Positions 1 to 5,601 are shown, numbered from the stretch's first letter. The stretch is 6,340 nt of DNA from Elusimicrobiota bacterium (GCA_003500765.1 DNQL01000071.1:479-6818), one strand, 5' to 3'. Numbers and translations: made by a program. The notes: a model not told the origin generated them from the sequence alone.

Positions 1-62
1 CGGAGCGGAGGCGCATACGAGCGCGTCTTTGCGTAGTGATGCCCCGTCAGCCCCCGGAATAA

Positions 63-1544
63 TTATCCCTCTTTCTCTTTATCCAGCAGGGGGCCGAGGA
101 ACCAGGCCAGGCCGAAGGTGGAGAAGGTGCCTATCACGATGATCCAGCTCCAGCCCAGCGCCAGCGTCCCCCTCTCCGACAGGAAAAGCACGCCCGCCGC
201 CATCAAGGCGCTCAGCACCATCGCCGCGACATTGGCCCGGTTGGAGCGGCGCGCCGTCAGCAGGCCCAGCAGGAACACCCCCAGCAGGCTGCCCGCCGTC
301 ACGCCGTTTATCTTGAAGGCCAGCCAGAGCATGCGGCCCGAACCGGCCGCGCAGGCCCAGGCGATACCGGCCAGCAGCAGGCCGAAACAGGCCACGCTTA
401 CCCGCGAGACGCGGAGGTAATGCCGCTCGTCGCCGTCCTTCCTTATCAGCGGCCTGTAGATGTCGGTCACGAACGACGAGGACAGCGAGCTCAGCGGCGA
501 ATCTATGCTCGCCAGCACCACCGCCGTCAGCACAAGCCCCTTTAACCCCGAGGGCAGCACGTGCACCGTGAAGTGCGAGAGTATCTTGTCCGCGTTCTCC
601 GGCAGCGGCAGGCCCGAGTTCTGGCTGTAAAAGACGTAGAGCAGCGTGCCTATCGCCAGGTAAAGCCAGGTCAGCGGCACGCTGGTGAAGATGGTGTAGA
701 TGATGGTCCGCTGGCTCTCCTTCCTCGTCTCCAGCGTCAGCAGGCGCTGCATCAGTTCCTGGTCGGTGCCGAAGGCGGCCATCGACCCGAAGACCCCGTT
801 GAGCAGCGCGGCCCACAGCAGGTTGGGGTCCTTCATGCCCCAGCCCAGGTTGAAGACCGACAGTTTCCCCGCCTCCGAGGCCAGCTGCCAGGCGCCGGCA
901 AGGCCGCCGTCGATATGCGTGACCAGCCATCCCGCCACGGCCGCCCCGGCCGCGAAGAACATCACCGACTCGAAAGTCCCGGTCCAGAGCACCGCCTTGA
1001 TGCCGCCGAAGCCGATGAAAATAACGCTGATCACGGTGAAGAAGAGTATCGTGTGCCACAGCTCCCAGCCCATGATGACCGAGACGGCCAGCGAGGCCGC
1101 GTAGAGCCGCACGCCGGAGGCGAAGAGCCGCGTTACAAAAAAGAACGACGAGCCGGCGTACTGCGTTCCCGCGCCGAAACGGTGGCGAAGGAATTCATAT
1201 ATGGTGGTGCAGTTGAATTTGTAGAAGGCCGGGATGAATACGAAGGCTATCAGCACGCGGGCCGCCGCGGAACCGAGGAAGAACTGCAGGTACTGCCAGT
1301 TCTCCATGTAGCCTATCGGCGGTATGCCGACGATGGTCATCGCGCTTATCTCTGTGGCCACGAAGGAGAGCGTGCCCACCCAGACCGGCGTCCGGCGGCT
1401 GCCGAGGAAATAATCCCGGGTGTCCCGCTCCTCGCGGCCCTTGAAATAAGAGATCAGGAAGAGCGCCAGGACGGAGGCGCCCAGCAGTCCGTAGTCCAGA
1501 GCGGACAGGCCCTCGAAAGCGACGGCGGCGGAGACGGCGTCCAT
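63..1544 (-). CDS. Sodium:solute symporter (SSS family) membrane transporter
   Basis: This 493-residue protein is an inner-membrane secondary transporter of the solute:sodium symporter family (TC 2.A.21), which uses the Na+ gradient to import sugars, carboxylates, vitamins or amino acids. About 13 hydrophobic helices are visible, at roughly 17-34, 57-78, 86-107, 132-157, 162-181, 191-210, 243-258, 281-303, 333-350, 379-399, 404-428, 436-455 and 463-486. Family hallmarks include DYFLGSRRTP (44-53) before the second helix, ATEISAMTIVGIP (63-75), the GGIKAVLWTGTFE signature segment (180-192), the GTDQELMQRLLT loop (259-270), and the serine-rich helix ending in TDIYRP (345-365), which corresponds to the Na2-site helix. 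The length is typical. The gene starts 4 bp after the mazG stop codon with no strong ribosome-binding site, so translational coupling is likely. The substrate cannot be told from sequence; neither neighbour points to one. Family confidence is very high, substrate confidence nil. Confidence 0.95.
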   Translation of the reverse strand: MDAVSAAVAFEGLSALDYGLLGASVLALFLISYFKGREERDTRDYFLGSRRTPVWVGTLSFVATEISAMTIVGIPPIGYMENWQYLQFFLGSAAARVLIAFVFIPAFYKFNCTTIYEFLRHRFGAGTQYAGSSFFFVTRLFASGVRLYAASLAVSVIMGWELWHTILFFTVISVIFIGFGGIKAVLWTGTFESVMFFAAGAAVAGWLVTHIDGGLAGAWQLASEAGKLSVFNLGWGMKDPNLLWAALLNGVFGSMAAFGTDQELMQRLLTLETRKESQRTIIYTIFTSVPLTWLYLAIGTLLYVFYSQNSGLPLPENADKILSHFTVHVLPSGLKGLVLTAVVLASIDSPLSSLSSSFVTDIYRPLIRKDGDERHYLRVSRVSVACFGLLLAGIAWACAAGSGRMLWLAFKINGVTAGSLLGVFLLGLLTARRSNRANVAAMVLSALMAAGVLFLSERGTLALGWSWIIVIGTFSTFGLAWFLGPLLDKEKEG

Positions 1545-1548
1545 GGCG

Positions 1549-1989
1549 TCAGCGGGCCCGGCGGCCGGCCGCGGACCGCTTCTCTTCTTTCTTTATGACG
1601 TTCCAGCGGGCCAGGACCTCGCCGGAGGTGCGCAGCTTCTCGCCGCCGAAAACATGCGGATGCCGGCGGACCAGCTTGGCGTTTATCCCCCGCACCACGT
1701 CGCGCATGGAAAAGCGTCCCTTCGACTCGGCCAGGGCCGCGTGGAAGACCACCTGCAGCAGAAGGTCGCCGAGTTCCTCCTCCAGGTTGTCCCAGTCGCG
1801 CGCACGGACGGCGCGCTCGACTTCCCGCGTTTCGGAACGCAGGTGTTTGAGCAGCGAGCGGTGGGTCTGTTCCCTGTCCCAGGGGCAGCCGGCCGGCGAG
1901 AGCAGGCGGCGCATTATGCCGCAGAGCCCCGCGAGTTCACGGCCGGCGGCGGCGTACCTGGGATGCGGTTTCACTGTCTTTTTGCCCAT
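1549..1989 (-). CDS. mazG: Single-domain MazG-type nucleoside triphosphate pyrophosphohydrolase
   Basis: This 146-residue cytoplasmic protein matches one MazG domain (all-alpha NTP pyrophosphohydrolase), which hydrolyses NTPs or dNTPs to monophosphate plus PPi and so cleans nucleotide pools. Visible hallmarks are CPWDREQTH (35-43), the first metal-binding helix HLRSETREVE (49-58), EEELGDLLLQVVFHA (70-84) holding the second metal pair Glu72/Asp75, KLVRRHPHVFGG (105-116), and a closing ARWNVIKKEEK (127-137). The canonical EExxE motif reads SETRE here: Ser52 replaces the first Glu while Glu53 and Glu56 remain. E. coli MazG has two such domains (about 263 residues), so this is the short one-domain form. 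The start is supported by a GGAG on the minus strand about 9 nt upstream. It is first in a two-gene unit with the symporter, and divergent from thyX. Activity on dUTP or other dNTPs is possible, but the substrate is not shown by the sequence. Confidence 0.92.
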   Translation of the reverse strand: MGKKTVKPHPRYAAAGRELAGLCGIMRRLLSPAGCPWDREQTHRSLLKHLRSETREVERAVRARDWDNLEEELGDLLLQVVFHAALAESKGRFSMRDVVRGINAKLVRRHPHVFGGEKLRTSGEVLARWNVIKKEEKRSAAGRRAR

Positions 1990-1997
1990 AAAGCGGT

Positions 1998-2002
1998 TCT
2001 CC
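1998..2002 (-). promoter_or_regulatory. Ribosome-binding site of mazG
   Basis: On the minus strand this reads GGAGA; the GGAG core ends 9 nt before the ATG. It fixes the mazG start at 1989, because no alternative start with a better site lies nearby. Confidence 0.7.
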
Positions 2003-2011
2003 GTATGTGGA

Positions 2012-2041
2012 TAGACTGTAAAGCCGCATAAAGTATATAAT
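2012..2041 (+). promoter_or_regulatory. thyX: Candidate sigma70-type promoter for thyX operon
   Basis: A perfect TATAAT -10 hexamer lies at 2036-2041. A -35-like TAGACT (four of six matches to TTGACA) lies at 2012-2017, with an 18-bp spacer. Transcription would start near 2048, giving a leader of about 59 nt that contains the inverted repeat at 2070-2089. The -10 match is strong for GC-rich DNA; the -35 is moderate. This promoter would serve thyX and the two overlapping genes after it. Confidence 0.6.
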
Positions 2042-2060
2042 TAAAAGCGCGGACCGATAA
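2032..2060 (-). promoter_or_regulatory. Candidate promoter for mazG-symporter unit
   Basis: Read on the minus strand, TATACT (complement of 2032-2037) matches five of six -10 positions. A weak -35-like TTATCG (complement of 2055-2060, three of six matches) lies 17 bp upstream. The start point would be near 2025. The -10 overlaps the thyX TATAAT by two bases, so polymerase binding in the two directions should be mutually exclusive. The weak -35 keeps confidence low. Confidence 0.35.
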
Positions 2061-2069
2061 AATCCTCAA

Positions 2070-2089
2070 ATTCCGTAAAAACGCGGAAT
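2070..2089 (+). promoter_or_regulatory. Inverted repeat in thyX leader
   Basis: ATTCCG at 2070-2075 and CGGAAT at 2084-2089 form a perfect 6-bp inverted repeat around an A-rich 8-nt loop. It ends 8 nt before the ribosome-binding site. It could be a small operator or a leader hairpin affecting thyX translation. No T-run follows, so it is not a terminator. A 6-bp repeat can also occur by chance. Confidence 0.3.
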
Positions 2090-2097
2090 GGCCGCGC

Positions 2098-2102
2098 GGA
2101 GG
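2098..2102 (+). promoter_or_regulatory. thyX: Ribosome-binding site of thyX
   Basis: GGAGG, continuing into further Gs, ends 4 nt before the ATG at 2107. It supports that start over any internal one. The spacing is short but the match is strong. Confidence 0.75.
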
Positions 2103-2106
2103 GGTA

Positions 2107-2793
2107 ATGGCAGGCACGAAGATACAGGCGCCGGAAGGCGCGGTGACGGTGCTCGACAAGGGCTTCGTAAAGCTGGTCGATTTCATGGGCGGGGACATGC
2201 GCGCGGTGGAATCGGCGCGGGTCTCCTTCGGCTCGGTCTCCAAGGGTGAGGAGCGCGACCGCAAACTGCTCGAATACCTGCTCGAGCACGGCCATTTTTC
2301 CCCCTTCGAACATTCGGTCTTCCAGTTCCACGTCAAGTGCCCGATCTTCGTGGTCCGGCAGTGGATGCGCCACCGCATAGCCTCCTACAACGAGATCAGC
2401 GCCCGCTACACCGAGGTCCACGACGAGTTCTACATACCGGAGGAGTTCAGGGCGCAGGACACCATCAACCGCCAGGGCTCGGTCGAGGGCAAGCTGGACG
2501 ACGCCAGGCTCACGGAAGAGTACAGCGCCGCCATCGAAGCCTCCTACTCCGCCTACCAGGCGCTGCTCAAGGCCGGCGTGGCGCGGGAAATGGCCCGCGG
2601 CGTGCTGCCGGTCTCCCAGTACACGCAGTTCTACTGGACGGTCAACGCGCGCAGCCTGCTCAATTTCCTCGACCTTCGCATGGACAAGCACGCGCAGCTG
2701 GAGATACGCCGCTACGCCGAGGCCATAGCGGAGATCTTCCGCGCCAAAATGCCGTGGACCTGGGCCGCGCACCGGAGGCTGAATGCGAAGTAG
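2107..2793 (+). CDS. thyX: Flavin-dependent thymidylate synthase ThyX
   Basis: ThyX converts dUMP to dTMP using methylenetetrahydrofolate as carbon donor and FAD/NADPH as reductant, in place of classical ThyA. The 228-residue protein carries the diagnostic RHR-x7-S motif: Arg88-His89-Arg90 and Ser98, within the family consensus RHRxxSxNExSxRY (88-101). The C-terminal block NARSLLNFLDLR (180-191) holds Arg182 and Arg191; Arg191 aligns with the substrate-positioning Arg174 of Thermotoga maritima ThyX. A further conserved stretch is HAQLEIRRYA (195-204), and the protein ends PWTWAAHRRL, as is usual. The length is normal for the family. It is first gene of a tight operon: its TAG stop overlaps the next gene by 11 bp. 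The divergent MazG-type enzyme also acts on nucleotides, so a functional link through dNTP pools is plausible but not proven. Confidence 0.98.
   Translation: MAGTKIQAPEGAVTVLDKGFVKLVDFMGGDMRAVESARVSFGSVSKGEERDRKLLEYLLEHGHFSPFEHSVFQFHVKCPIFVVRQWMRHRIASYNEISARYTEVHDEFYIPEEFRAQDTINRQGSVEGKLDDARLTEEYSAAIEASYSAYQALLKAGVAREMARGVLPVSQYTQFYWTVNARSLLNFLDLRMDKHAQLEIRRYAEAIAEIFRAKMPWTWAAHRRLNAK
2774..2778 (+). promoter_or_regulatory. Ribosome-binding site inside end of thyX
   Basis: GGAGG lies inside the last codons of thyX, 4 nt before the ATG of the adaptor-like gene. That ATG overlaps the thyX end, so the site supports coupled translation and decides the start of the downstream gene. Confidence 0.65.
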
Positions 2794-3643
2794 CCCCTGG
2801 CTGGTCCTGGCGGCCATGCTCCTGGCGGCGCAGGCGGCGGCGCAGACCGTGGCATTCGAGCCGGCCGAAGGCGCCATACGCCGCGGCGATATGGAGCTTT
2901 ACGCCAAATTCTCCGGCATCGCCACGGCCCAGGACGTCTACGACGTTTATTCCCCTTTCGACGGCCGGGTGGAAGAAGTGATAGGAGAACTGTTCGATTT
3001 CGTGACGCCGAAGAGCGTGCTGGCCAAGATGGTCTCGAGCGAAATGGCGGCGATGATAGACTATACCGGCCATGACAACAGGGCCCAGATGGAGAAGCGC
3101 TGGAAAGGCGTCTTCAAGATCTACGACGTAAAGCCGGAGCACACCGGGATCGTCTCCGCCGTCCACACCGAAGCGAAGAAGGTCGTGACCAGCGGGGAGA
3201 AGCTCTTCACCGTCGCCCGGAAAGTGCTGGTTATCGGCAGGAACACGGAGCGCCTTTACTACCCCCCCCGCGCCGGAATGACCGCCAGGGTCCATTACGC
3301 CAGGGACCCCGCCGTCAGGCTGACGGCCAGGGTCACCGGAGTGGTGCCGCTGGCCGAAGAGCCGGGCTTCTACCGCCTGTGGCTGGAGGCCGACGGGATA
3401 AAAGAAAAGGTCCGCATCGGCCACCAGTTCGACGGGGATATTTTCCTGGGCAAGGCGTCCGGAGTGGAGATAGCCCCGAGGGAAGCTATCGTGGAGAAGA
3501 ACGGCCGGAAATACCTGATGACCGAGATAGAGACCGGCCTGATGAATTTCGAGGAAGCGGAAATAACCCGCCGCGGAGACGTAATACTGCTGCCCGTGAA
3601 GGAGAAGGCCGATAAAAATGGAAAAAGCCAGAAAAAGCCCTAA
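2783..3643 (+). CDS. Secreted HlyD/RND-adaptor-like protein of unknown role
   Basis: This 286-residue protein starts with a clear Sec signal peptide (basic Arg2, hydrophobic 6-20, Ala-rich cleavage region around 18-22) and has no lipobox Cys, so it should be released to the periplasm. YSPFDGRVEEV (56-66) followed by VTPKSVLAKMVSSEMA (74-89) looks like the first half of a biotinyl-lipoyl-like domain of membrane fusion proteins. HTGIVSAVHTEAKKVVTSGEKLFTVA (120-145), described by its Gly122 and Gly138 turns, resembles the second half. A beta-barrel-like region follows (about 165-225), then a membrane-proximal-like domain, APREAIVEKNGRKYLM (231-246) and GDVILLP (265-271). Only about 30 residues separate the lipoyl halves, so the long coiled-coil hairpin of tripartite efflux adaptors is absent. 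No transporter or TolC partner is encoded here. It overlaps thyX by 11 bp and the Cld-like gene by 26 bp, implying co-expression. The family assignment rests on pattern resemblance. Confidence 0.75.
   Translation: MRSSPWLVLAAMLLAAQAAAQTVAFEPAEGAIRRGDMELYAKFSGIATAQDVYDVYSPFDGRVEEVIGELFDFVTPKSVLAKMVSSEMAAMIDYTGHDNRAQMEKRWKGVFKIYDVKPEHTGIVSAVHTEAKKVVTSGEKLFTVARKVLVIGRNTERLYYPPRAGMTARVHYARDPAVRLTARVTGVVPLAEEPGFYRLWLEADGIKEKVRIGHQFDGDIFLGKASGVEIAPREAIVEKNGRKYLMTEIETGLMNFEEAEITRRGDVILLPVKEKADKNGKSQKKP
3605..3608 (+). promoter_or_regulatory. Ribosome-binding site of Cld-like gene
   Basis: AAGG, within GGAGAAGG at 3601-3608, lies 9 nt before the ATG at 3618 and inside the end of the upstream gene. 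An A-rich stretch between site and start should keep the mRNA open. It supports the start that produces the 26-bp gene overlap. Confidence 0.5.
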
Positions 3644-4313
3644 CCTCGCCTATTCAAGCTTCATGTTCCTGCGGCTGGACCCGGCCTTCAGGCGACTGAT
3701 CTCCAACGAGAAGATCGCGGCCAAGCAGGAGTTCGAGAACCTGGTGGCCTCCTGCCAGGAGAAGATCTTCCTGCGCACCTACCTGGTCTCCGGCCTGCGC
3801 TCCGACTGCGACGTACTTTTCTGGCGCATGTCCCAGGACCTCGACTTCCTGCAGGAGCTCTGCGCCCGCACCTTCTCGGCCGGCATAGGCCGCTACATGG
3901 CCCCCACCCATTCCTTCCTGGGGATACACACTTTCCCCGAAGGCCAGCGCAAGGACCTCGATTTCGGCTTCCTGCCGAAGGACCTTTTCGGCCGCCACAA
4001 GTACATGCTCCTGCACCCGGTCATCAAGACCCATTCCTGGTACGACCTCTCCGACGACGAGAGGACGGCGCTGCAGAACGAGCGCCTGCGCGTTCTGGCG
4101 AAACACGCCGACATACAGGAGAACATGTTCATGTCGTACGGCCTCGACGAGCAGGAGATGCTGGTGGTGCGCGAGGCGCGCTCTCTCGCGGACCTGGCCG
4201 CGGCCACAAAGGAGCTTCGCGAGCAGCGCATCAAGCGCTACACATCGCTGGACAGGCCGGTTTTCTTCTGCGTGGGCAGGGACCTGCGCGACATACTCGA
4301 CGCCATAAGCTGA
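3618..4313 (+). CDS. Chlorite dismutase/HemQ-superfamily protein, heme His replaced
   Basis: The 231-residue protein matches the Cld-like family (Pfam PF06778, dimeric alpha/beta barrel) along its whole length. The N-terminal half has FMFLRLDPAFRRL (15-27), FLRTYLVSGLRSDCDVLFWR (51-70) and GIGRYM (89-94). The C-terminal half has HPVIKTHSWYDLSDDERTAL (133-152), MSYGLDEQEMLVV (172-184), LREQRIKRY (200-208) and PVFFCVG (214-220). Relatives are chlorite dismutases and coproheme decarboxylases (HemQ/ChdC) that bind heme through a His 15 residues after the W of the WY/WW motif. Counting from Trp141, that place holds Arg156, in ALQNERLRV, with no gap. His163 is near but off register. The YPxxK segment of Firmicutes HemQ reads HPVIK here, so its catalytic Tyr is also missing. 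True chlorite dismutase or HemQ activity is therefore doubtful; non-canonical heme, coproheme or no cofactor are options. There is no signal peptide, so it is cytoplasmic. Confidence 0.88.
   Translation: MEKARKSPNLAYSSFMFLRLDPAFRRLISNEKIAAKQEFENLVASCQEKIFLRTYLVSGLRSDCDVLFWRMSQDLDFLQELCARTFSAGIGRYMAPTHSFLGIHTFPEGQRKDLDFGFLPKDLFGRHKYMLLHPVIKTHSWYDLSDDERTALQNERLRVLAKHADIQENMFMSYGLDEQEMLVVREARSLADLAAATKELREQRIKRYTSLDRPVFFCVGRDLRDILDAIS
3621..3640 (+). repeat. 10-bp tandem repeat in gene overlap
   Basis: GAAAAAGCCA is followed directly by GAAAAAGCCC, two 10-nt units differing only in the last base. They lie in the overlap of the adaptor-like and Cld-like genes and are translated in both frames (NGKSQKKP and MEKARKSP). 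Because 10 is not a multiple of 3, gain or loss of one unit would shift the frame of both genes. Confidence 0.8.
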
Positions 4314-4316
4314 GCG

Positions 4317-4331
4317 CCCGCCGGGGGCGGG
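4317..4331 (+). terminator. GC hairpin before glgC, no T-tract
   Basis: CCCGCC (4317-4322) and GGCGGG (4326-4331) form a perfect 6-bp GC stem with a GGG loop, starting 3 nt after the Cld-like stop codon. The following bases (AAGACTCTC) contain no run of T, so a standard intrinsic terminator is not supported. It may be a weak or attenuating terminator, or an mRNA-stabilising hairpin between the thyX operon and glgC. Confidence 0.35.
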
Positions 4332-4346
4332 AAGACTCTCGCGATA

Positions 4347-4352
4347 AAGGAG
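4347..4352 (+). promoter_or_regulatory. glgC: Ribosome-binding site of glgC
   Basis: AAGGAG with a 5-nt spacer to the ATG at 4358 is the strongest Shine-Dalgarno match in the window. It suggests efficient, independent translation of glgC rather than coupling to the gene before it. Confidence 0.85.
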
Positions 4353-4357
4353 CTGTT

Positions 4358-5566
4358 ATGCGAACATTGGGAATAATCATGGCCGGGGGCAAGGGGGAGC
4401 GTCTCTACCCGCTCACCAAAGAGCGCTCCAAGCCAGCGGTCCCTTTCGGCGGCAAATACCGCATCATCGACTTCGTGCTTTCCAACTTCGTCAATTCGGG
4501 CATTTACTCCAACTACGTGCTTGTGCAGTACCTCTCGCAGTCGCTGATCGAGTACCTGCGCAACACCTGGAACCAGGGCGGCATGACCAAGGACCACTTC
4601 ATCACCGTGGTGCCCCCGCAGATGCGCCTCGGCGAGGTCTGGTACCGCGGCACGGCCGACGCGGTCAAGCAGAACATGAACCTCGTCAACGACTACAAGC
4701 CCGACCTGGTGGCCGTGTTCGGAGCGGACCACATCTACCGCATGGACATACGCAAGATGATAGATTTCCACGTCAAGAACAACGCGGACGTCACCATCTC
4801 GGCCATCACGGTCCCCCTTAAGCAGGCCTCCCGCTTCGGCACCATACTGGCCGACGCCAAGAACCGGGTGACCGGCTTCGAGGAGAAGCCCAAGAACCCC
4901 AAACCCGCGCCCGGCGACCCGAACCACGCCTTCGCCTCGATGGGGAACTATATCTTCAGCTACGACGCGCTGGTCAAGATCCTGCACGAGGAGTCCGGCG
5001 ACACCAAGGGCCTGGACTTCGGCAAGACGATACTCCCCAACATCCACAAGCGCTACCGCGTCTTCGCCTACAACTTCGCCTCGCAGTCCCTGTCCGGAGT
5101 GAAGGCCTACGAGGAGAAGAACTACTGGCGCGACGTAGGGACCATCGACGCTTTCTGGCAGGCCCACATGGACCTGCTCGGGGCCAAGCCCAAGCTGGAC
5201 CTCAACAACCCGCAGTGGCCTATACAGGACGCCCGCAACAACGCCGCCCCGGCCAAGATAATCGAGTCCAACCTGCAGGACTGCATGATCTCGGACGGCT
5301 GCGTCATAAGCCAGTCCTCGCTCAAGCGCTGCATCCTCTCCAACCACGTCACGATACACGAGAAATGCCAGCTCGAGGACTGCATAATCATGGACGGCTG
5401 CGAGATAAAGGCCGGTTCGCGCCTGCGCAAGGTCATAATGGACCGTTTCAACACCATCGCGCCCAAGAGCGTGATAGGCTACGACGCCGAGAAGGACTCG
5501 CAGCGCCACTATATCGATCCCGACGGGATAGTTGTAATACCGCGCGGTATCTCAAAGTGGGAGTGA
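4358..5566 (+). CDS. glgC: Glucose-1-phosphate adenylyltransferase (ADP-glucose pyrophosphorylase)
   Basis: GlgC makes ADP-glucose and PPi from ATP and glucose-1-phosphate, the committed step of bacterial glycogen synthesis in the cytoplasm. The 402-residue protein has the nucleotidyltransferase signature AGGKGERLYPLTKERSKPAV (9-28), then FGGKYRIIDF (30-39), WYRGTADAV (95-103, Tyr96 at the ATP-site tyrosine), GADHIYRMD (122-130, Asp124 as catalytic metal Asp), GFEEKP (173-178, Lys177 for glucose-1-phosphate) and YWRDVGTIDAFW (256-267). A C-terminal left-handed beta-helix of hexapeptide-like repeats spans about 295-375. The N-terminus lacks the extension of the E. coli enzyme. The position of E. 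coli Lys39, which binds the activator fructose-1,6-bisphosphate, holds Glu22, so allosteric control probably differs. It is followed 35 bp later by a GH57 gene, fitting an alpha-glucan storage cluster. Confidence 0.97.
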   Translation: MRTLGIIMAGGKGERLYPLTKERSKPAVPFGGKYRIIDFVLSNFVNSGIYSNYVLVQYLSQSLIEYLRNTWNQGGMTKDHFITVVPPQMRLGEVWYRGTADAVKQNMNLVNDYKPDLVAVFGADHIYRMDIRKMIDFHVKNNADVTISAITVPLKQASRFGTILADAKNRVTGFEEKPKNPKPAPGDPNHAFASMGNYIFSYDALVKILHEESGDTKGLDFGKTILPNIHKRYRVFAYNFASQSLSGVKAYEEKNYWRDVGTIDAFWQAHMDLLGAKPKLDLNNPQWPIQDARNNAAPAKIIESNLQDCMISDGCVISQSSLKRCILSNHVTIHEKCQLEDCIIMDGCEIKAGSRLRKVIMDRFNTIAPKSVIGYDAEKDSQRHYIDPDGIVVIPRGISKWE

Positions 5567-5587
5567 GCCGCGCCCGCGCGCGCCGGT

Positions 5588-5593
5588 AAGGGG
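5588..5593 (+). promoter_or_regulatory. Ribosome-binding site of GH57 gene
   Basis: AAGGGG ends 8 nt before the ATG at 5602. A second AGGG directly abuts the ATG but is too close to work. The site supports the chosen start, which places the HxH motif at residues 9-11, where the family expects it. Confidence 0.55.
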
Positions 5594-5601
5594 ACGCAGG
5601 G

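Larger units (their letters stand above)
1990..2106. promoter_or_regulatory. Divergent mazG/thyX intergenic control region
   Basis: This 117-bp stretch separates two divergent transcription units and is much richer in A and T than the surrounding coding DNA, especially at 2011-2082. It holds back-to-back promoter candidates on both strands whose -10 boxes overlap, an inverted repeat near the thyX start, and a ribosome-binding site at each end. It is the only obvious promoter-bearing gap in the window. Confidence 0.75.

Noticed and set aside
1..62. Possible C-terminal end of a plus-strand gene (frame 1 ends with TAG at 34-36, frame 3 with TAA at 60-62), or a minus-strand start near 16
   Set aside because: Only 11 to 19 codons are visible, with no recognisable motif and no supporting ribosome-binding site, so no choice can be made. 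I also see no terminator hairpin here for the symporter unit.
561..1598. Long plus-strand open frame opposite the symporter
   Set aside because: The product is Arg/Gly/Glu/Gln-rich without motifs, while the minus strand encodes an unmistakable SSS transporter.
2041..2877. Minus-strand open frame opposite thyX
   Set aside because: It is antisense to a protein with full ThyX motifs and crosses the promoter region; it is a shadow of thyX codon structure.
3611..3643. Programmed frameshift joining the adaptor-like and Cld-like genes at the A-rich overlap
   Set aside because: The A-runs would favour a -1 slip, but the Cld-like frame is +1 relative to the upstream gene. The Cld-like gene also has its own ATG and ribosome-binding site.
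3618..4313. Calling the Cld-like gene a true chlorite dismutase or hemQ
   Set aside because: The heme-ligand His position is Arg156 and the HemQ catalytic Tyr position is His133, and no heme-synthesis or chlorate genes are nearby.
4238..5509. Long 423-codon open frame on the minus strand opposite glgC
   Set aside because: It lies wholly antisense to a clear glgC, its product is low-complexity and Val/Leu/Arg/Asp-rich with no recognisable motif, and such frames are common opposite GC-rich coding DNA.
5567..5587. CG-alternating GC-rich tract between glgC and the GH57 gene as a terminator
   Set aside because: No clean stem forms and there is no T-run; it looks like GC-rich spacer DNA.
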